Source: Myxococcota bacterium (lineage in GTDB: Bacteria > Myxococcota_A > UBA9160 > UBA4427). Taken from it: a DNA stretch of 56,991 nt. This document shows, one piece after another, positions 8,048-16,733 of the stretch; position 1 is the first letter of the stretch, and every line of letters starts with the position of its first letter. Location: contig JANQEL010000123.1 of assembly GCA_028278345.1 (NCBI GenBank), positions 1 to 56,991 of the forward strand. Reading direction: 5' to 3'. Below the pieces are notes generated by a model. It had not been told where the DNA came from. It was given only the letters and a program-made list of their open reading frames with translations, and did no database searches. The position numbers were made by a program, and so were the translations under genes.

Positions 8048-8096
8048 GAGCCCGCTGTCCGACGCAGGTGTGCGCGATCGAAAGTGAGAGATCCGC

Positions 8097-8120
8097 TTCT
8101 CGCCCGGGGGCCTGCGAGAA
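8097..8120. terminator. Inverted repeat in the convergent gap after the Rieske gene
   Basis: TTCTCGC and GCGAGAA form a perfect 7-bp stem around a 10-nt loop in the 153-bp gap between the convergent Rieske and alcohol dehydrogenase genes. No T-tract follows, so bidirectional termination is only a guess. Confidence 0.3.
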
Positions 8121-8200
8121 CGGAACTTCCCACTCGCGATCGATCAGCGGCGAGTCACGACATTCGCGCAGCCCACGCGGGAAACGCCCGAGCCCGCAAA

Positions 8201-9313
8201 CTACAGGTCGAGCACCGTTCGGATGCCGCGACTGGCAGTGAGATCCTCGGCGGCCTCGTTGATTTCGTCGATCGGGCGGCGGTGAGAGATCATGCCTTCG
8301 AGGTCGAGGCGCCCGGCCATGTAGAGGTCGATCATTCGCGGCACGTCGTGCAGCGAATTGCAGCTGCCGAGCGTGCTGCCGAGGATCTTCTTCTGCTGCA
8401 TCACCATCAGCGCGGGCATGATCGTCACCTGATCGGTGATGGGGGGCGCACCGACCATCACGATGGTGCCTCCGTTTCGCGCGGCCGCGATGCCGACGTC
8501 GACCAGCGCGCCCACGCCGGCCGCTTCGAAGGCGTAGTCCACACCGACACCCGTCTCCTCGAGGATGTGGGCCACGACGTCGGTTTCGGTCGGATCGATC
8601 AGATGCGTTGCGCCGAAGCTCTTCGCCATCTCACGGCGTTCGGCGACGGGGTCGGAGACGTAGATGCGACTCGCGCCGGCGAGCCGCGCGCCCTGCACGA
8701 TCGAGATGCCGATCCCGCCGAGGCCCAGTACCAGGACCGTGTCGCCTTCGCCGATCTGCGCGGTGTTGAGTGCCGCACCCACCCCGGTCTGGATCGCACA
8801 GCCGATCACGCAAGCGACGTTCAGCGGGACGTCCTTCGGGATCTTGATCGCGCCAGTCTCGGTGGTGAGCACGTACTGCGCGAACGCGCCGACGCCCACG
8901 CCGCGCAGGATGGGGTCCCCCCCACGCGAAAGCGGTGTCGAACCGTCGGGCATGGTGTTCGTCATGATCGCGCTCACCTGCACGCAGCTCGAATGTTCGC
9001 CGCGCACGCACCAATAACACTGACCGCATGGGGGGCAGGGGGTGAGGACGACGTGATCACCCGGTTCGACGTGACGCACGCCTTCGCCCACCGACTCGAC
9101 GACGCCGGCGGCTTCGTGGCCGAGCACGATCGGACCGCCGACGGGAAAGGTACCGTTCATGATGCTGAGATCGGAGTGACACAGGCCGCAATGCTTGACT
9201 TCGACGCGAACCTCTCCGGGGCCGGGCGCCCGGATCTCGACGTCGTCGACGATCGTGAGGGGTTTGCCCTGGGCTTCGAGCAGGGCGGCGCGCATCTTGA
9301 GGGCTTCGGGCAT
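8201..9313 (-). CDS. Zinc-dependent medium-chain alcohol dehydrogenase
   Basis: 370-residue MDR-family NAD(P)-dependent dehydrogenase. CGLCHSD supplies the catalytic zinc Cys, GHEAAGVVESVG the His/Glu ligand region, and CPPCGQCYWCVRGEHSSC the four Cys of the structural zinc. VLGLGGIGISIVQGARLAGA is the Rossmann dinucleotide site and is followed by an acidic residue (YVSD), so NAD is favoured. The layout is closest to class III-like and aryl/aliphatic alcohol dehydrogenases. GAGGAG precedes the ATG at 9313. The substrate alcohol is unknown. It is transcribed toward the Rieske gene and divergently from the LolA-like gene. Confidence 0.88.
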   Translation of the reverse strand: MPEALKMRAALLEAQGKPLTIVDDVEIRAPGPGEVRVEVKHCGLCHSDLSIMNGTFPVGGPIVLGHEAAGVVESVGEGVRHVEPGDHVVLTPCPPCGQCYWCVRGEHSSCVQVSAIMTNTMPDGSTPLSRGGDPILRGVGVGAFAQYVLTTETGAIKIPKDVPLNVACVIGCAIQTGVGAALNTAQIGEGDTVLVLGLGGIGISIVQGARLAGASRIYVSDPVAERREMAKSFGATHLIDPTETDVVAHILEETGVGVDYAFEAAGVGALVDVGIAAARNGGTIVMVGAPPITDQVTIMPALMVMQQKKILGSTLGSCNSLHDVPRMIDLYMAGRLDLEGMISHRRPIDEINEAAEDLTASRGIRTVLDL

Positions 9314-9514
9314 GTCGTCTCCTCGGGAACGGGTCGATGGAGAGCCGGAGTGTGAGGGGATGGGACGGCGCCGTAAACAGCATCTCCTCGAATACGAGCC
9401 GGACCCCGGGCGTCGAAATCCATGCGGCCCGTCGCGGCTGCATCGATCCGCGGCACTACCCGCGCGATCGGCGACGCGGCAAACTGAGCGCGCGCCTGCT
9501 CTCGGAGGATCCAA

Positions 9515-10333
9515 GTGAGACACCGCACTGCGCAACGATTCCCGATTCTCGCCCTCACGGCGCTCATGGCCGCGATGGGAAGCCAGACGCAGGCCGCCGA
9601 CGAACTCTCCGCTCGCGACATCATGCAGGCGGTGAACGACCGCGACGACGGCGACAACCAGATCTCCGACATGGAGATGATCCTGATCGACAAGCGCGGC
9701 AAGCAGCGCATTCGCAAGATGCGCAGCTTCGGCAAGGATTTCGGCGAGGACGACTACGGGCTGATCTTCTTTCTGAGCCCCGCCGACGTGAAGGACACGG
9801 GTTTCCTCACCTACGACTACGACGAGTCCGAGCGCGACGACGACCAGTGGCTCTACCTGCCGGCCCTCAAGAAGACGAAGCGCATCGCCGCCGGTGACAA
9901 GAGCGGCTCCTTCATGGGGAGCGACTTCAACTATTCGGACATGTCCGAGCGGTCGATCGACAATTACACCTACACGCTGATGAAGGAGACCGAGGTCGAC
10001 GGCCATCCGGTCTGGCAGATCGAGTCGATCCCGAAGGACAAGGAAGAGATCGAAGAGACCGGCTACACGAAGACCGTCTCCTTCGTGCGCAAGGACAACT
10101 TCGTGGTGATTCGCGCGGTCGGCTGGCTCAAGAAGGGCAATCGCCTTCGCTACATGGAAGTGCACGACCTCCAACAGGTCGACGGCATCTGGGTCGCGAT
10201 GGAGATCTCGATGACCACGAAGAAGGGCAAGAAGACCCTCCACAAGACGGTGCTCAAGACCTCGAACGTGAAGTTCAACCAGGATCTGAGCCCGGACGAC
10301 TTCACCATCCGCAAGCTCGAGAAGGGGCTCTAG
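9515..10333 (+). CDS. Outer-membrane lipoprotein-sorting (LolA-like) protein
   Basis: Periplasmic protein with a signal peptide (ILALTALMAAMGSQTQA) and a LolA/LolB-like half-barrel domain. Typical features are the start RDIMQAVNDRDDGDNQISDMEMILIDKRG, then DDQWLYLPALKKTKRIAAGDKSGSFMGSDFNYSDM and the closing motif FNQDLSPDDFTIRKLEKGL. Such proteins bind lipid acyl chains and often sit beside RND/MMPL transporters and DUF1302 proteins in lipid export loci. The GTG start has a CGGAGG Shine-Dalgarno sequence 6-8 nt upstream. The DUF1302 gene follows after 10 bp, so the two form an operon. The exact cargo is unknown. Confidence 0.85.
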   Translation: MRHRTAQRFPILALTALMAAMGSQTQAADELSARDIMQAVNDRDDGDNQISDMEMILIDKRGKQRIRKMRSFGKDFGEDDYGLIFFLSPADVKDTGFLTYDYDESERDDDQWLYLPALKKTKRIAAGDKSGSFMGSDFNYSDMSERSIDNYTYTLMKETEVDGHPVWQIESIPKDKEEIEETGYTKTVSFVRKDNFVVIRAVGWLKKGNRLRYMEVHDLQQVDGIWVAMEISMTTKKGKKTLHKTVLKTSNVKFNQDLSPDDFTIRKLEKGL

Positions 10334-10343
10334 CCGCTCCGGC

Positions 10344-11882
10344 ATGCGGACCTTCCTGCGCAAGCTGGGCCCGGCACTCTCGTTTCTCGTCGTCTTTGGC
10401 CTGCTCGCGCCGGCCGTCGCCGTCCAGGCCCACGACGATCTCGACGACATCCTCGGCGGCTTCGACGACGACGACGAGGGCTTCGAGGTCGACGAGGAGG
10501 CCTTCGAAGATGCCGACGACACCGGCGAGGGCGCCGTCGAGCGCTGGTGGGAGTTGCAGGGGGACATCTCCCAGAGCCTCTCGGTGAGCCTGCACGATCA
10601 CGACTCGCCGAGCGGGACCGACTACTCCGGCCTGCAGCGTTTCCGCACCCGCCTCTATCTCCAGTTCGATGGCGACCTGACCCCCGAGTGGAAGTTCCGC
10701 ACTTCCGGCTACGGGTACTACGACGCCGCCTACCGCATCAACGGGCGCAGCGACTACACCGACGACGTGCTCGACAACCACGAGTACGACGTCGAGTTGA
10801 TGGACACCTACGTCGAGGGCGCCGTCCACGAGAAGGTGGACGTGAAGCTCGGGCGCCAGGTCGTGAACTGGGGCCGCAGCGAGACCTTTCGCGTGCTCGA
10901 CATCATCAACCCGATCGACAATCGCGAGCCGGGGCTCACCGACATCGAGGACACGCGGCGGCCACTGGGCATGTTGAAGGTGGGTTGGTTCCACGGGCCG
11001 TGGACACTGACGACGTTGGTGATCCCCGAGATCCGCTACGGGCTCTTGCCGGCGGAGGGGTCGGATCAGTTTCCCGACGTTGCGGACAGCGTGCCGATGG
11101 ATCCGGCCGGGATCGTCGAGCTGTGCGATGTCGAGCTGTCGGGCGAAGCATCGGAGATCTGCGGGCGCATCTTCGACTACGAGGCGCCACCCGATCCCGG
11201 GGATTTCGTCGACGCCCTCGACTTCACCGCGATCGCCAACCACACGGAGAAGGATTTCGGCCAGTCCTCCGAGTTCGCCGCGAACCTCACCGGCGTCTTC
11301 AGCGGCTGGGACGTCTCCCTCCAGGCCGCCGTCTACAACGACGACGAAGCCCACCTCGACCTCGACGACATGCGTTTCGAACACGCGCGGCTCTGGATGG
11401 TGGGGGCCGGCGCGAACTACACCTTCGGCTCCTGGCTCATCAAGGCCGAACTCGCCTTCAGCGATGGCTACGAGTTCCTCTGGACGAGCGATGAAAAATC
11501 GCGCCTCGATGCGATGGTGGGCGTCGAGTACTACGGCATCAACGACGTCAACATCGCCTTCGAAATCGCAGAGACGCATCTATTCGACTTTGAGGAGCAG
11601 ATGGAACTCTTCCTCGACTTCGCCCAGGAAGACACCATCCAATCCGCCCTGCGCATCACCTTCGATACCTGGAACGATCAGCTCCACTTCACCGTGTTGG
11701 GCTTCGTCGTGGGCGAGAAAGCGCAGGACGGCAGCTTCGTGCGACTGTCCGCCGACTACGACGTCTTCGACGCTTTTTCGGTGGAGGCGGGCTTCCTGGT
11801 TTTCCAGGGGGGCGACTCGATCTTTTTCGACGGGGCCGGCGACAACGACCGCTTCTTCGCGAGCGCGAAGTACAGTTTCTGA
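10344..11882 (+). CDS. DUF1302-like outer-membrane protein with an acidic N-terminal region
   Basis: 512 residues with a signal peptide ending near VAVQA. Next comes a very acidic stretch (about 30-60, DDLDDILGGFDDDDEG and more), then a predicted outer-membrane beta barrel. LGRQVVNWGRSETFRVLDIINPID is the hallmark of the DUF1302 family, and alternating aromatic strands run to a terminal KYSF, an outer-membrane insertion signature. It directly follows the LolA-like gene; in other genomes such pairs accompany an RND/MMPL exporter, which is missing here. A role in exporting or inserting a lipid or hydrophobic compound is inferred. The acidic leader is uncommon and might bind metal ions. Confidence 0.78.
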   Translation: MRTFLRKLGPALSFLVVFGLLAPAVAVQAHDDLDDILGGFDDDDEGFEVDEEAFEDADDTGEGAVERWWELQGDISQSLSVSLHDHDSPSGTDYSGLQRFRTRLYLQFDGDLTPEWKFRTSGYGYYDAAYRINGRSDYTDDVLDNHEYDVELMDTYVEGAVHEKVDVKLGRQVVNWGRSETFRVLDIINPIDNREPGLTDIEDTRRPLGMLKVGWFHGPWTLTTLVIPEIRYGLLPAEGSDQFPDVADSVPMDPAGIVELCDVELSGEASEICGRIFDYEAPPDPGDFVDALDFTAIANHTEKDFGQSSEFAANLTGVFSGWDVSLQAAVYNDDEAHLDLDDMRFEHARLWMVGAGANYTFGSWLIKAELAFSDGYEFLWTSDEKSRLDAMVGVEYYGINDVNIAFEIAETHLFDFEEQMELFLDFAQEDTIQSALRITFDTWNDQLHFTVLGFVVGEKAQDGSFVRLSADYDVFDAFSVEAGFLVFQGGDSIFFDGAGDNDRFFASAKYSF

Positions 11883-11899
11883 ATTGCGGTTTTCGTTCT

Positions 11900-11942
11900 C
11901 CGGGTCGGCTGTGTGTCGGACAGACCCGGATCGCTGTCCGAC
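11900..11942 (+). promoter_or_regulatory. Interlocked inverted repeats, possible H-type pseudoknot
   Basis: CCGGGTC (11900-11906) pairs with GACCCGG (11923-11929), and GTCGGACA (11915-11922) pairs with TGTCCGAC (11935-11942). The second left arm lies in the first loop and abuts the first right arm, so both stems could form together only as an H-type pseudoknot (7 and 8 bp, crossing loops of 8 and 5 nt). Alternatively they are mutually exclusive hairpins ending the DUF1302 transcript. No T-run follows. Confidence 0.45.
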
Positions 11943-12166
11943 GCGGTGTCGGTCGCGCGCAGGGATGCTTCGCGAGTAGGCAGGTGGCTGTGCCCGTGCG
12001 TCGCGCCGCGCTGCGCTGCACCCGGCGCGGCTGATTGGCGCGGTCGAAAGACGCACGTCACGGCGTCGATTCACGACCCGGGCGCGGCCCTGCGACAGCC
12101 CGCCGCAGCGCCTTCTCATGCCCCGTCGTTCGCCCACTTTCGCGCGCGCGGGCGGTCGATTGCCGT

Positions 12167-12193
12167 TCAAGTGCCTCGCGTGCCAAACGATAA
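12167..12193 (+). promoter_or_regulatory. Candidate sigma-28 (FliA-type) promoter for the che operon
   Basis: TCAA-N15-AACGATAA resembles the flagellar/chemotaxis sigma-28 consensus TAAA-N15-GCCGATAA with exact spacing (3 of 4 and 6 of 8 matches). It lies 90 bp before the cheA ATG on the correct strand. This is a single-site match, so confidence is limited. Confidence 0.38.
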
Positions 12194-12282
12194 GAAAGTT
12201 CCGTAGGCAGCGGATCCCGCCCGTGGCTTTCGAAGCGGAGCGAGGGCGGGCGGTCGAGAACCGCGGCGCGAGGAGAGGGGTG

Positions 12283-15084
12283 ATGGACGAGGATCTTGAA
12301 CTGCTGCAGGACTTCCGGACGGAATCCCTGGAACACATGAGCGAGATCGAGCCGCTCTTCCTCGAGATCGAAGATCTCGAGGGCGAAGAGCAGAACGAGG
12401 TCGTGAACCAGATCTTCCGCGCGGCCCACAGCGTCAAGGGTGCCGCCGGCTTCTTCGGGCTCGATCGCATCCAGAACCTCGCGCACACGATGGAAAACCT
12501 CCTGATGCGCGTGCGCGATGGCGAGCTCGTCTATCGCAGCGAGATGACCGACGCGCTGTTGGCCGGTGTCGACAAGCTGACGCAGTTGATCAGCGCGCTG
12601 CCCGAAATCGTGGATCTCTCGATCGACAGCGAGATCGCGACGCTCTCACCGCTGATCGAAGGCGGGGCGGCGCCTGAACCCGTCGCCGAGGCTGCACCGC
12701 CCGAGGCGGAAGCGCCCGCCGAAGTGGCGCCTGAGGCCGATGAAGCGCCCGCGGCGGATCCAGAACCAGCGCCCGCCGAACCCGAGTCGCCCGCGGACGA
12801 TCTGATCCGCGTCGAGGGCTTCCCCGCCTTCTCGCTCGACCCGCAGGTGGCCGAAGAGGCTGCGCGCTTCGGGCAGCGGATCTTCGGTGTCGTCTTTCCC
12901 GACATCGTGAATCGCGACGCCGCTCGCGCGGACGACGCCCGATCCCGCGTCGGCGCCCTCGGGCGCGTCGTCGGCACGTCGGTCGAGACCGGGCAGGAAG
13001 ACCGTCTGTCCCTCCAGGTCGCCACCGTCCTCGAAGCCGATCTCTTCCACGACGCGTTGGGCCTGGGCGAGGAGCACATCACCCTGCTTCGCGATCGCGT
13101 CGAGATGTCGGAAGAACGCCTCGAGCAGGCCATGTCGAACGAGCCCGGCGAAGCCCGTGCGTCCGAAGCGAGCGAGGCGCCCGCGGACGCGACCCCCGCG
13201 CAAGCCGCGCAAGCAGATAGGGGCGCCACTGCCCCGAGCCCACCCGCCGCAGACGGTGATGGGTCTGGCAGCGGAGGCGACGCCAAGAAGTCGCCCGCCA
13301 AGAAGGTCGAAGCCGTGGAGACCGTGCGCGTCTCGGTCGATCTGCTCGACAAGCTCATGACCCTGGCCGGCGAACTCGTTCTCGGCCGCAATCAGCTCCT
13401 CGCTCGCCTCGATCAGTCGGAGGACCCCGGCATCAAGGGCGTGCTGCAGAACCTCGACATCGTCACCAGCGACATGCAGAGCAACATCATGAACACCCGC
13501 ATGCAGCAGGTGGGAAACGTCTTCAAGAAGTACCACCGCGTGGTGCGCGATCTCTCGCGCAAGCTCGGCAAGCGCGTCGATCTCGAAATCGAAGGCAGCG
13601 ACGTCGAACTCGACAAGTCGATCATCGAGTTGCTCTCGGATCCGCTGACCCACCTGGTTCGCAACAGCCTCGATCACGGTATGGAGGCGCCGGCCAAGCG
13701 CGCCGAACTCGGCAAGTCGGAGGTCGGCACGATCAAGCTCTCCGCCTACCACGAAGGCGGGCAGGTCAACATCGAGATCTCCGACGATGGCAAGGGGATC
13801 GACCCGGCGAAGACCCGCAAGGCCGCGGTCGAACGCGATCTGCTCTCCCACGAGGAGGCCGAAGCCCTCTCCGACGCAGACGCGGTGGCGTTGATCTTCG
13901 CAGCGGGATTCTCGCTTGCGCCCCAGGTCACGGAGGTATCGGGCCGCGGTGTGGGGATGGATGTCGTTCGCGCGAACATCACGAAGCTCGGCGGCAAGAT
14001 CGAAGTGGAGAGCACCGTGGGTGTCGGAACCACGATGCGCATCCGCCTGCCCCTCACTCTCGCGATCGTCCCCTCGCTGATCGTGGTGGTGGACGAAGAG
14101 CGCTTCGCGGTGCCGCAGGTGAATCTCGTCGAGATCGTTCGCGTCAAGCCTTCCGAAATTGCGGATCGCATGGAGCACATCAAGGGTGCGGACGTGCTCC
14201 GCCTGCGCGGGCGGCTGCTGCCTCTCGTGCGGCTGGCCGACGTGCTGGAGATTCCCCGCTACTTCACCTGTCCCGAAACCGGCGAGAAGAAGATCGATCG
14301 GCGCACGCGTCTATCGGATCGACGAAATCCCCGCGGCCCCCAGGCGAGTGCGATCGACAACACCCGCGAAGGCCCGGAACGCCGAGACGTCGAGAACCAG
14401 TCCGCGATGCACGTCGTCGTGCTGCGCGCAGGCGAACATCGCTATGGCCTGATCGTCGATCGCATCGCCGACAGCGAAGAGATCGTGGTGAAGCCGCTGT
14501 CGGCCTTCGTGAAGGGCTGCCGCTGCTATGCGGGCGCCACCATCATGGGCGATGGCCGGGTGGCAATGATCCTCGACGTGGCGGGCATCGCGAGCGAAAG
14601 CCAGCTGCGCTTCCACGATCTCGTCGACGAAGCCGATCGACGCGAGCAGAGCGAGAACACCGAGGGCCTGTCACGCCGCGAACTCATTCTCTTCGCCAAC
14701 GCGGATTCAGAGCAGTTCGCCGTCGACCTCGATCAGATCGTGCGCCTCGAGAAGATCGCCGCGGGCGACATCGAGTCGATCGGCGGCTCCGAATACATGC
14801 AGTATCTCGGGAAGGGACTGCCGTTGATCCGCCTCGAGAACGAGTTGTCGGTGAATCCGATCACCGAGGCGGGCGAGTACTACGTGCTGATCCCGAACGC
14901 CAGTGGATCCGCGGGGGGCATCCTCGCCAGCCGCGTGATCGACACCGTCGACACCGAGATCGCGATCGATCAGTCGAGTGACGACCCCGCCTGTGTCAAC
15001 GGTCGCGCTCTGATCCAGGGACGACTTACCACCATCTTGGACGCCGAGAGCCTGATCGGTTCGGCGTTGGGAGACCCGATGTGA
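12283..15084 (+). CDS. cheA: Chemotaxis histidine kinase CheA with two CheW-like domains
   Basis: Cytoplasmic sensor kinase of chemosensory arrays, 933 residues. Order: HPt domain with RAAHSVKGAAGFFG (phospho-His49); an Ala/Pro/Glu-rich linker; a P2-like segment (about 185-285); a second disordered linker; the dimerisation domain (VSVDLLDKLMTLAGELVLGRNQLL); the ATPase domain with HLVRNSLDHGME, ISDDGKGID and SGRGVGMDVV; a CheW-like domain carrying a roughly 45-residue polar insertion (near 665-710); then a second CheW-like domain (LILFANADSEQFAVDLDQIVRLEKI to the end). Two receptor-coupling domains are less common than one. The ATG was chosen for its AGGAGAGGGG site. Its TGA overlaps the cheW GTG. 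Confidence 0.96.
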   Translation: MDEDLELLQDFRTESLEHMSEIEPLFLEIEDLEGEEQNEVVNQIFRAAHSVKGAAGFFGLDRIQNLAHTMENLLMRVRDGELVYRSEMTDALLAGVDKLTQLISALPEIVDLSIDSEIATLSPLIEGGAAPEPVAEAAPPEAEAPAEVAPEADEAPAADPEPAPAEPESPADDLIRVEGFPAFSLDPQVAEEAARFGQRIFGVVFPDIVNRDAARADDARSRVGALGRVVGTSVETGQEDRLSLQVATVLEADLFHDALGLGEEHITLLRDRVEMSEERLEQAMSNEPGEARASEASEAPADATPAQAAQADRGATAPSPPAADGDGSGSGGDAKKSPAKKVEAVETVRVSVDLLDKLMTLAGELVLGRNQLLARLDQSEDPGIKGVLQNLDIVTSDMQSNIMNTRMQQVGNVFKKYHRVVRDLSRKLGKRVDLEIEGSDVELDKSIIELLSDPLTHLVRNSLDHGMEAPAKRAELGKSEVGTIKLSAYHEGGQVNIEISDDGKGIDPAKTRKAAVERDLLSHEEAEALSDADAVALIFAAGFSLAPQVTEVSGRGVGMDVVRANITKLGGKIEVESTVGVGTTMRIRLPLTLAIVPSLIVVVDEERFAVPQVNLVEIVRVKPSEIADRMEHIKGADVLRLRGRLLPLVRLADVLEIPRYFTCPETGEKKIDRRTRLSDRRNPRGPQASAIDNTREGPERRDVENQSAMHVVVLRAGEHRYGLIVDRIADSEEIVVKPLSAFVKGCRCYAGATIMGDGRVAMILDVAGIASESQLRFHDLVDEADRREQSENTEGLSRRELILFANADSEQFAVDLDQIVRLEKIAAGDIESIGGSEYMQYLGKGLPLIRLENELSVNPITEAGEYYVLIPNASGSAGGILASRVIDTVDTEIAIDQSSDDPACVNGRALIQGRLTTILDAESLIGSALGDPM

Positions 15085-15596
15085 TCCTCGACTCCGCTCT
15101 GCATAGTGAAGCCCTCGAGTACGGGCTGACGAGCTTCTTCCTCGGAGACGACTTGTTCAGCGTGAACATCCGCCTCGTTCGCGAGATCAACCCCCACCTC
15201 GACATCACGCCGGCTCGCAAGACCGAGAGCTTCGTGAAGGGCCTGGTGAACCTGCGCGGTCAGATCGTCACGGTGATCGATCTCGGCGAGAAGCTCGGGC
15301 TCGGCGCCTGCGAGATCGGCCCCGACAGCCGCCTGGTGATTCTCAAGACGAACGCCGAACTCTCCGCCCTCGAAGACTGCACCCTCGAATCGAGCGAGGA
15401 CAAGGTCGGCCTGCTGGTCGATCGGATCTCGGATGTCGTGACCCCCGAGTCGGATCAGCTCGAACCCCCGCCGCCGAATCTCGAGGGGGTCGGCGCCGAC
15501 TTCCTCTCGGGTGTCTGCAAGACCGACGCGACGACGATGGGCATTCTCGACGTATCGCGCCTGCTCCAATACAAGGTGCCCACCGCCGACAACTAG
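15081..15596 (+). CDS. cheW: Chemotaxis coupling protein CheW
   Basis: Adaptor linking receptors to CheA, 171 residues, a single CheW domain. Recognisable segments are FFLGDDLFSVNIRLVREI, SFVKGLVNLRGQIVTVIDLGEKLGLG and the late VGLLVDRISDVV and TTMGILDVSRLL. The GTG start overlaps the cheA stop and has GGGAG upstream, so production is coupled to CheA. Together with the two CheW-like domains in CheA there are three coupling modules in the operon. Confidence 0.95.
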   Translation: MILDSALHSEALEYGLTSFFLGDDLFSVNIRLVREINPHLDITPARKTESFVKGLVNLRGQIVTVIDLGEKLGLGACEIGPDSRLVILKTNAELSALEDCTLESSEDKVGLLVDRISDVVTPESDQLEPPPPNLEGVGADFLSGVCKTDATTMGILDVSRLLQYKVPTADN

Positions 15597-15662
15597 GCCC
15601 GGGCGCGCAGGAACCGCGCTCTCCCCCCAACCCACGTACAGACGACGGACCGCCCCCTACGC

Positions 15663-16733
15663 ATGAACGAGCTACGCGCGCTCATCATCGACGACTCGTC
15701 GAGTTATCGGAAGATCCTGCAGCAGGCGCTCTCGCGGATCGAAGGAGTCACCGTCGTCGGGTCGGCGAGCGACGGGCCCGAAGGCATCCGCATGATCGAG
15801 GAGGACCCTCCCGATCTCGTCCTGCTCGACATCATCATGCCCGAGATGAACGGACTGGCGGTGCTCGAGCACATCGCCCAGCGCCACCCCAGAGTCTCGG
15901 TGCTGATGGTGAGCGGCAATGGCGATGCGAAGAACACGCTTCGCGCGCTTTCTCTCGGAGCGGTGGATTTCATCCTGAAACCCACCGCTGACGCGATCGA
16001 CACCCTGCGCGACCACCTCTACAAGGGCGTCTGCGTCGTGCAGGCGCAGCGGCGCTCGTTGACGGGTGAGTCCGCGCCTCCCAAGCGGCGTCGGCGCAAG
16101 AAGCAGGTCGACCGTGTAAACGCCGTCGCGAGCGCATCGGCGCGTTCCCGGTTGATCGTCATCGGCATCTCGACGGGCGGCCCACGGGCCCTCGAAGAAC
16201 TCGTTCCCGCGCTGCCCCCGGGCCTTCCGTGTCCGATTCTCATCGTCCAGCACATGCCCGCGGGCTTCACCGCGTCGCTTGCGAACTCCCTCGACAACGC
16301 GAGCGCCCTCAGCGTGGCGGAGGCGAAGGACGGCGATGTCGCGCGCGCCGGCCAGGTGCTGATCGCGCCGGGCGGTCGACACATGGCGGTCGAGCCCGAC
16401 GGAAGCCATCTCGTGATCCGGATCAACGACGATCCCCCCGTGAACGAGTGCCGCCCCGCAGTCGACGTATTGATGGACAGCGTGGCCGAGCACTTCGACG
16501 GCGAAGTGCTCGCCGCGGTGCTGACCGGCATGGGCTACGACGGCAACGCCGGTGTGGTGGCACTCAAGAACGTCGGCGCCTACTGCATCGTGCAGGACGA
16601 AGCCACGAGCGTCGTCTACGGCATGCCGAGAATGATCGCCGAAGCGGGCAACGCGGACGAGATCCTGCCGCTCGACGAGATCGCACCGCGCATGGTCGCG
16701 TGGGCCTCGGGCCTCGACGGAGGCTCCGACTGA
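15663..16733 (+). CDS. cheB: Protein-glutamate methylesterase CheB
   Basis: Receptor methylesterase/deamidase for adaptation, 356 residues. An N-terminal receiver domain has acidic DD at 10-11, phospho-acceptor Asp56 (LVLLDIIMPEMNG) and Lys in FILKPTA. A basic linker (KRRRRKKQ) leads to the catalytic domain with GISTGGPRAL (Ser), QHMPAGFTASLA (His) and LTGMGYDGNAGV (Asp), the complete catalytic triad. The TGA overlaps the cheR ATG (TGATG). There is a 66-bp gap after cheW. Confidence 0.96.
   Translation: MNELRALIIDDSSSYRKILQQALSRIEGVTVVGSASDGPEGIRMIEEDPPDLVLLDIIMPEMNGLAVLEHIAQRHPRVSVLMVSGNGDAKNTLRALSLGAVDFILKPTADAIDTLRDHLYKGVCVVQAQRRSLTGESAPPKRRRRKKQVDRVNAVASASARSRLIVIGISTGGPRALEELVPALPPGLPCPILIVQHMPAGFTASLANSLDNASALSVAEAKDGDVARAGQVLIAPGGRHMAVEPDGSHLVIRINDDPPVNECRPAVDVLMDSVAEHFDGEVLAAVLTGMGYDGNAGVVALKNVGAYCIVQDEATSVVYGMPRMIAEAGNADEILPLDEIAPRMVAWASGLDGGSD

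Larger units (their letters stand above)
11883..12282. other. 400-bp region upstream of the chemosensory operon
   Basis: No gene is supported here; an in-frame extension of cheA back to 12118 has no family similarity and no ribosome binding site. The region holds two interlocked inverted repeats near 11900-11942 and a sigma-28-like promoter near 12167-12193, each listed separately. It ends with an AGGAGAGGGG Shine-Dalgarno sequence directly before cheA. Confidence 0.6.

Noticed and set aside
12118..12282. In-frame N-terminal extension of cheA by 55 codons
   Set aside because: No family similarity, and the ATG at 12283 has a strong Shine-Dalgarno sequence and matches the HPt domain start.
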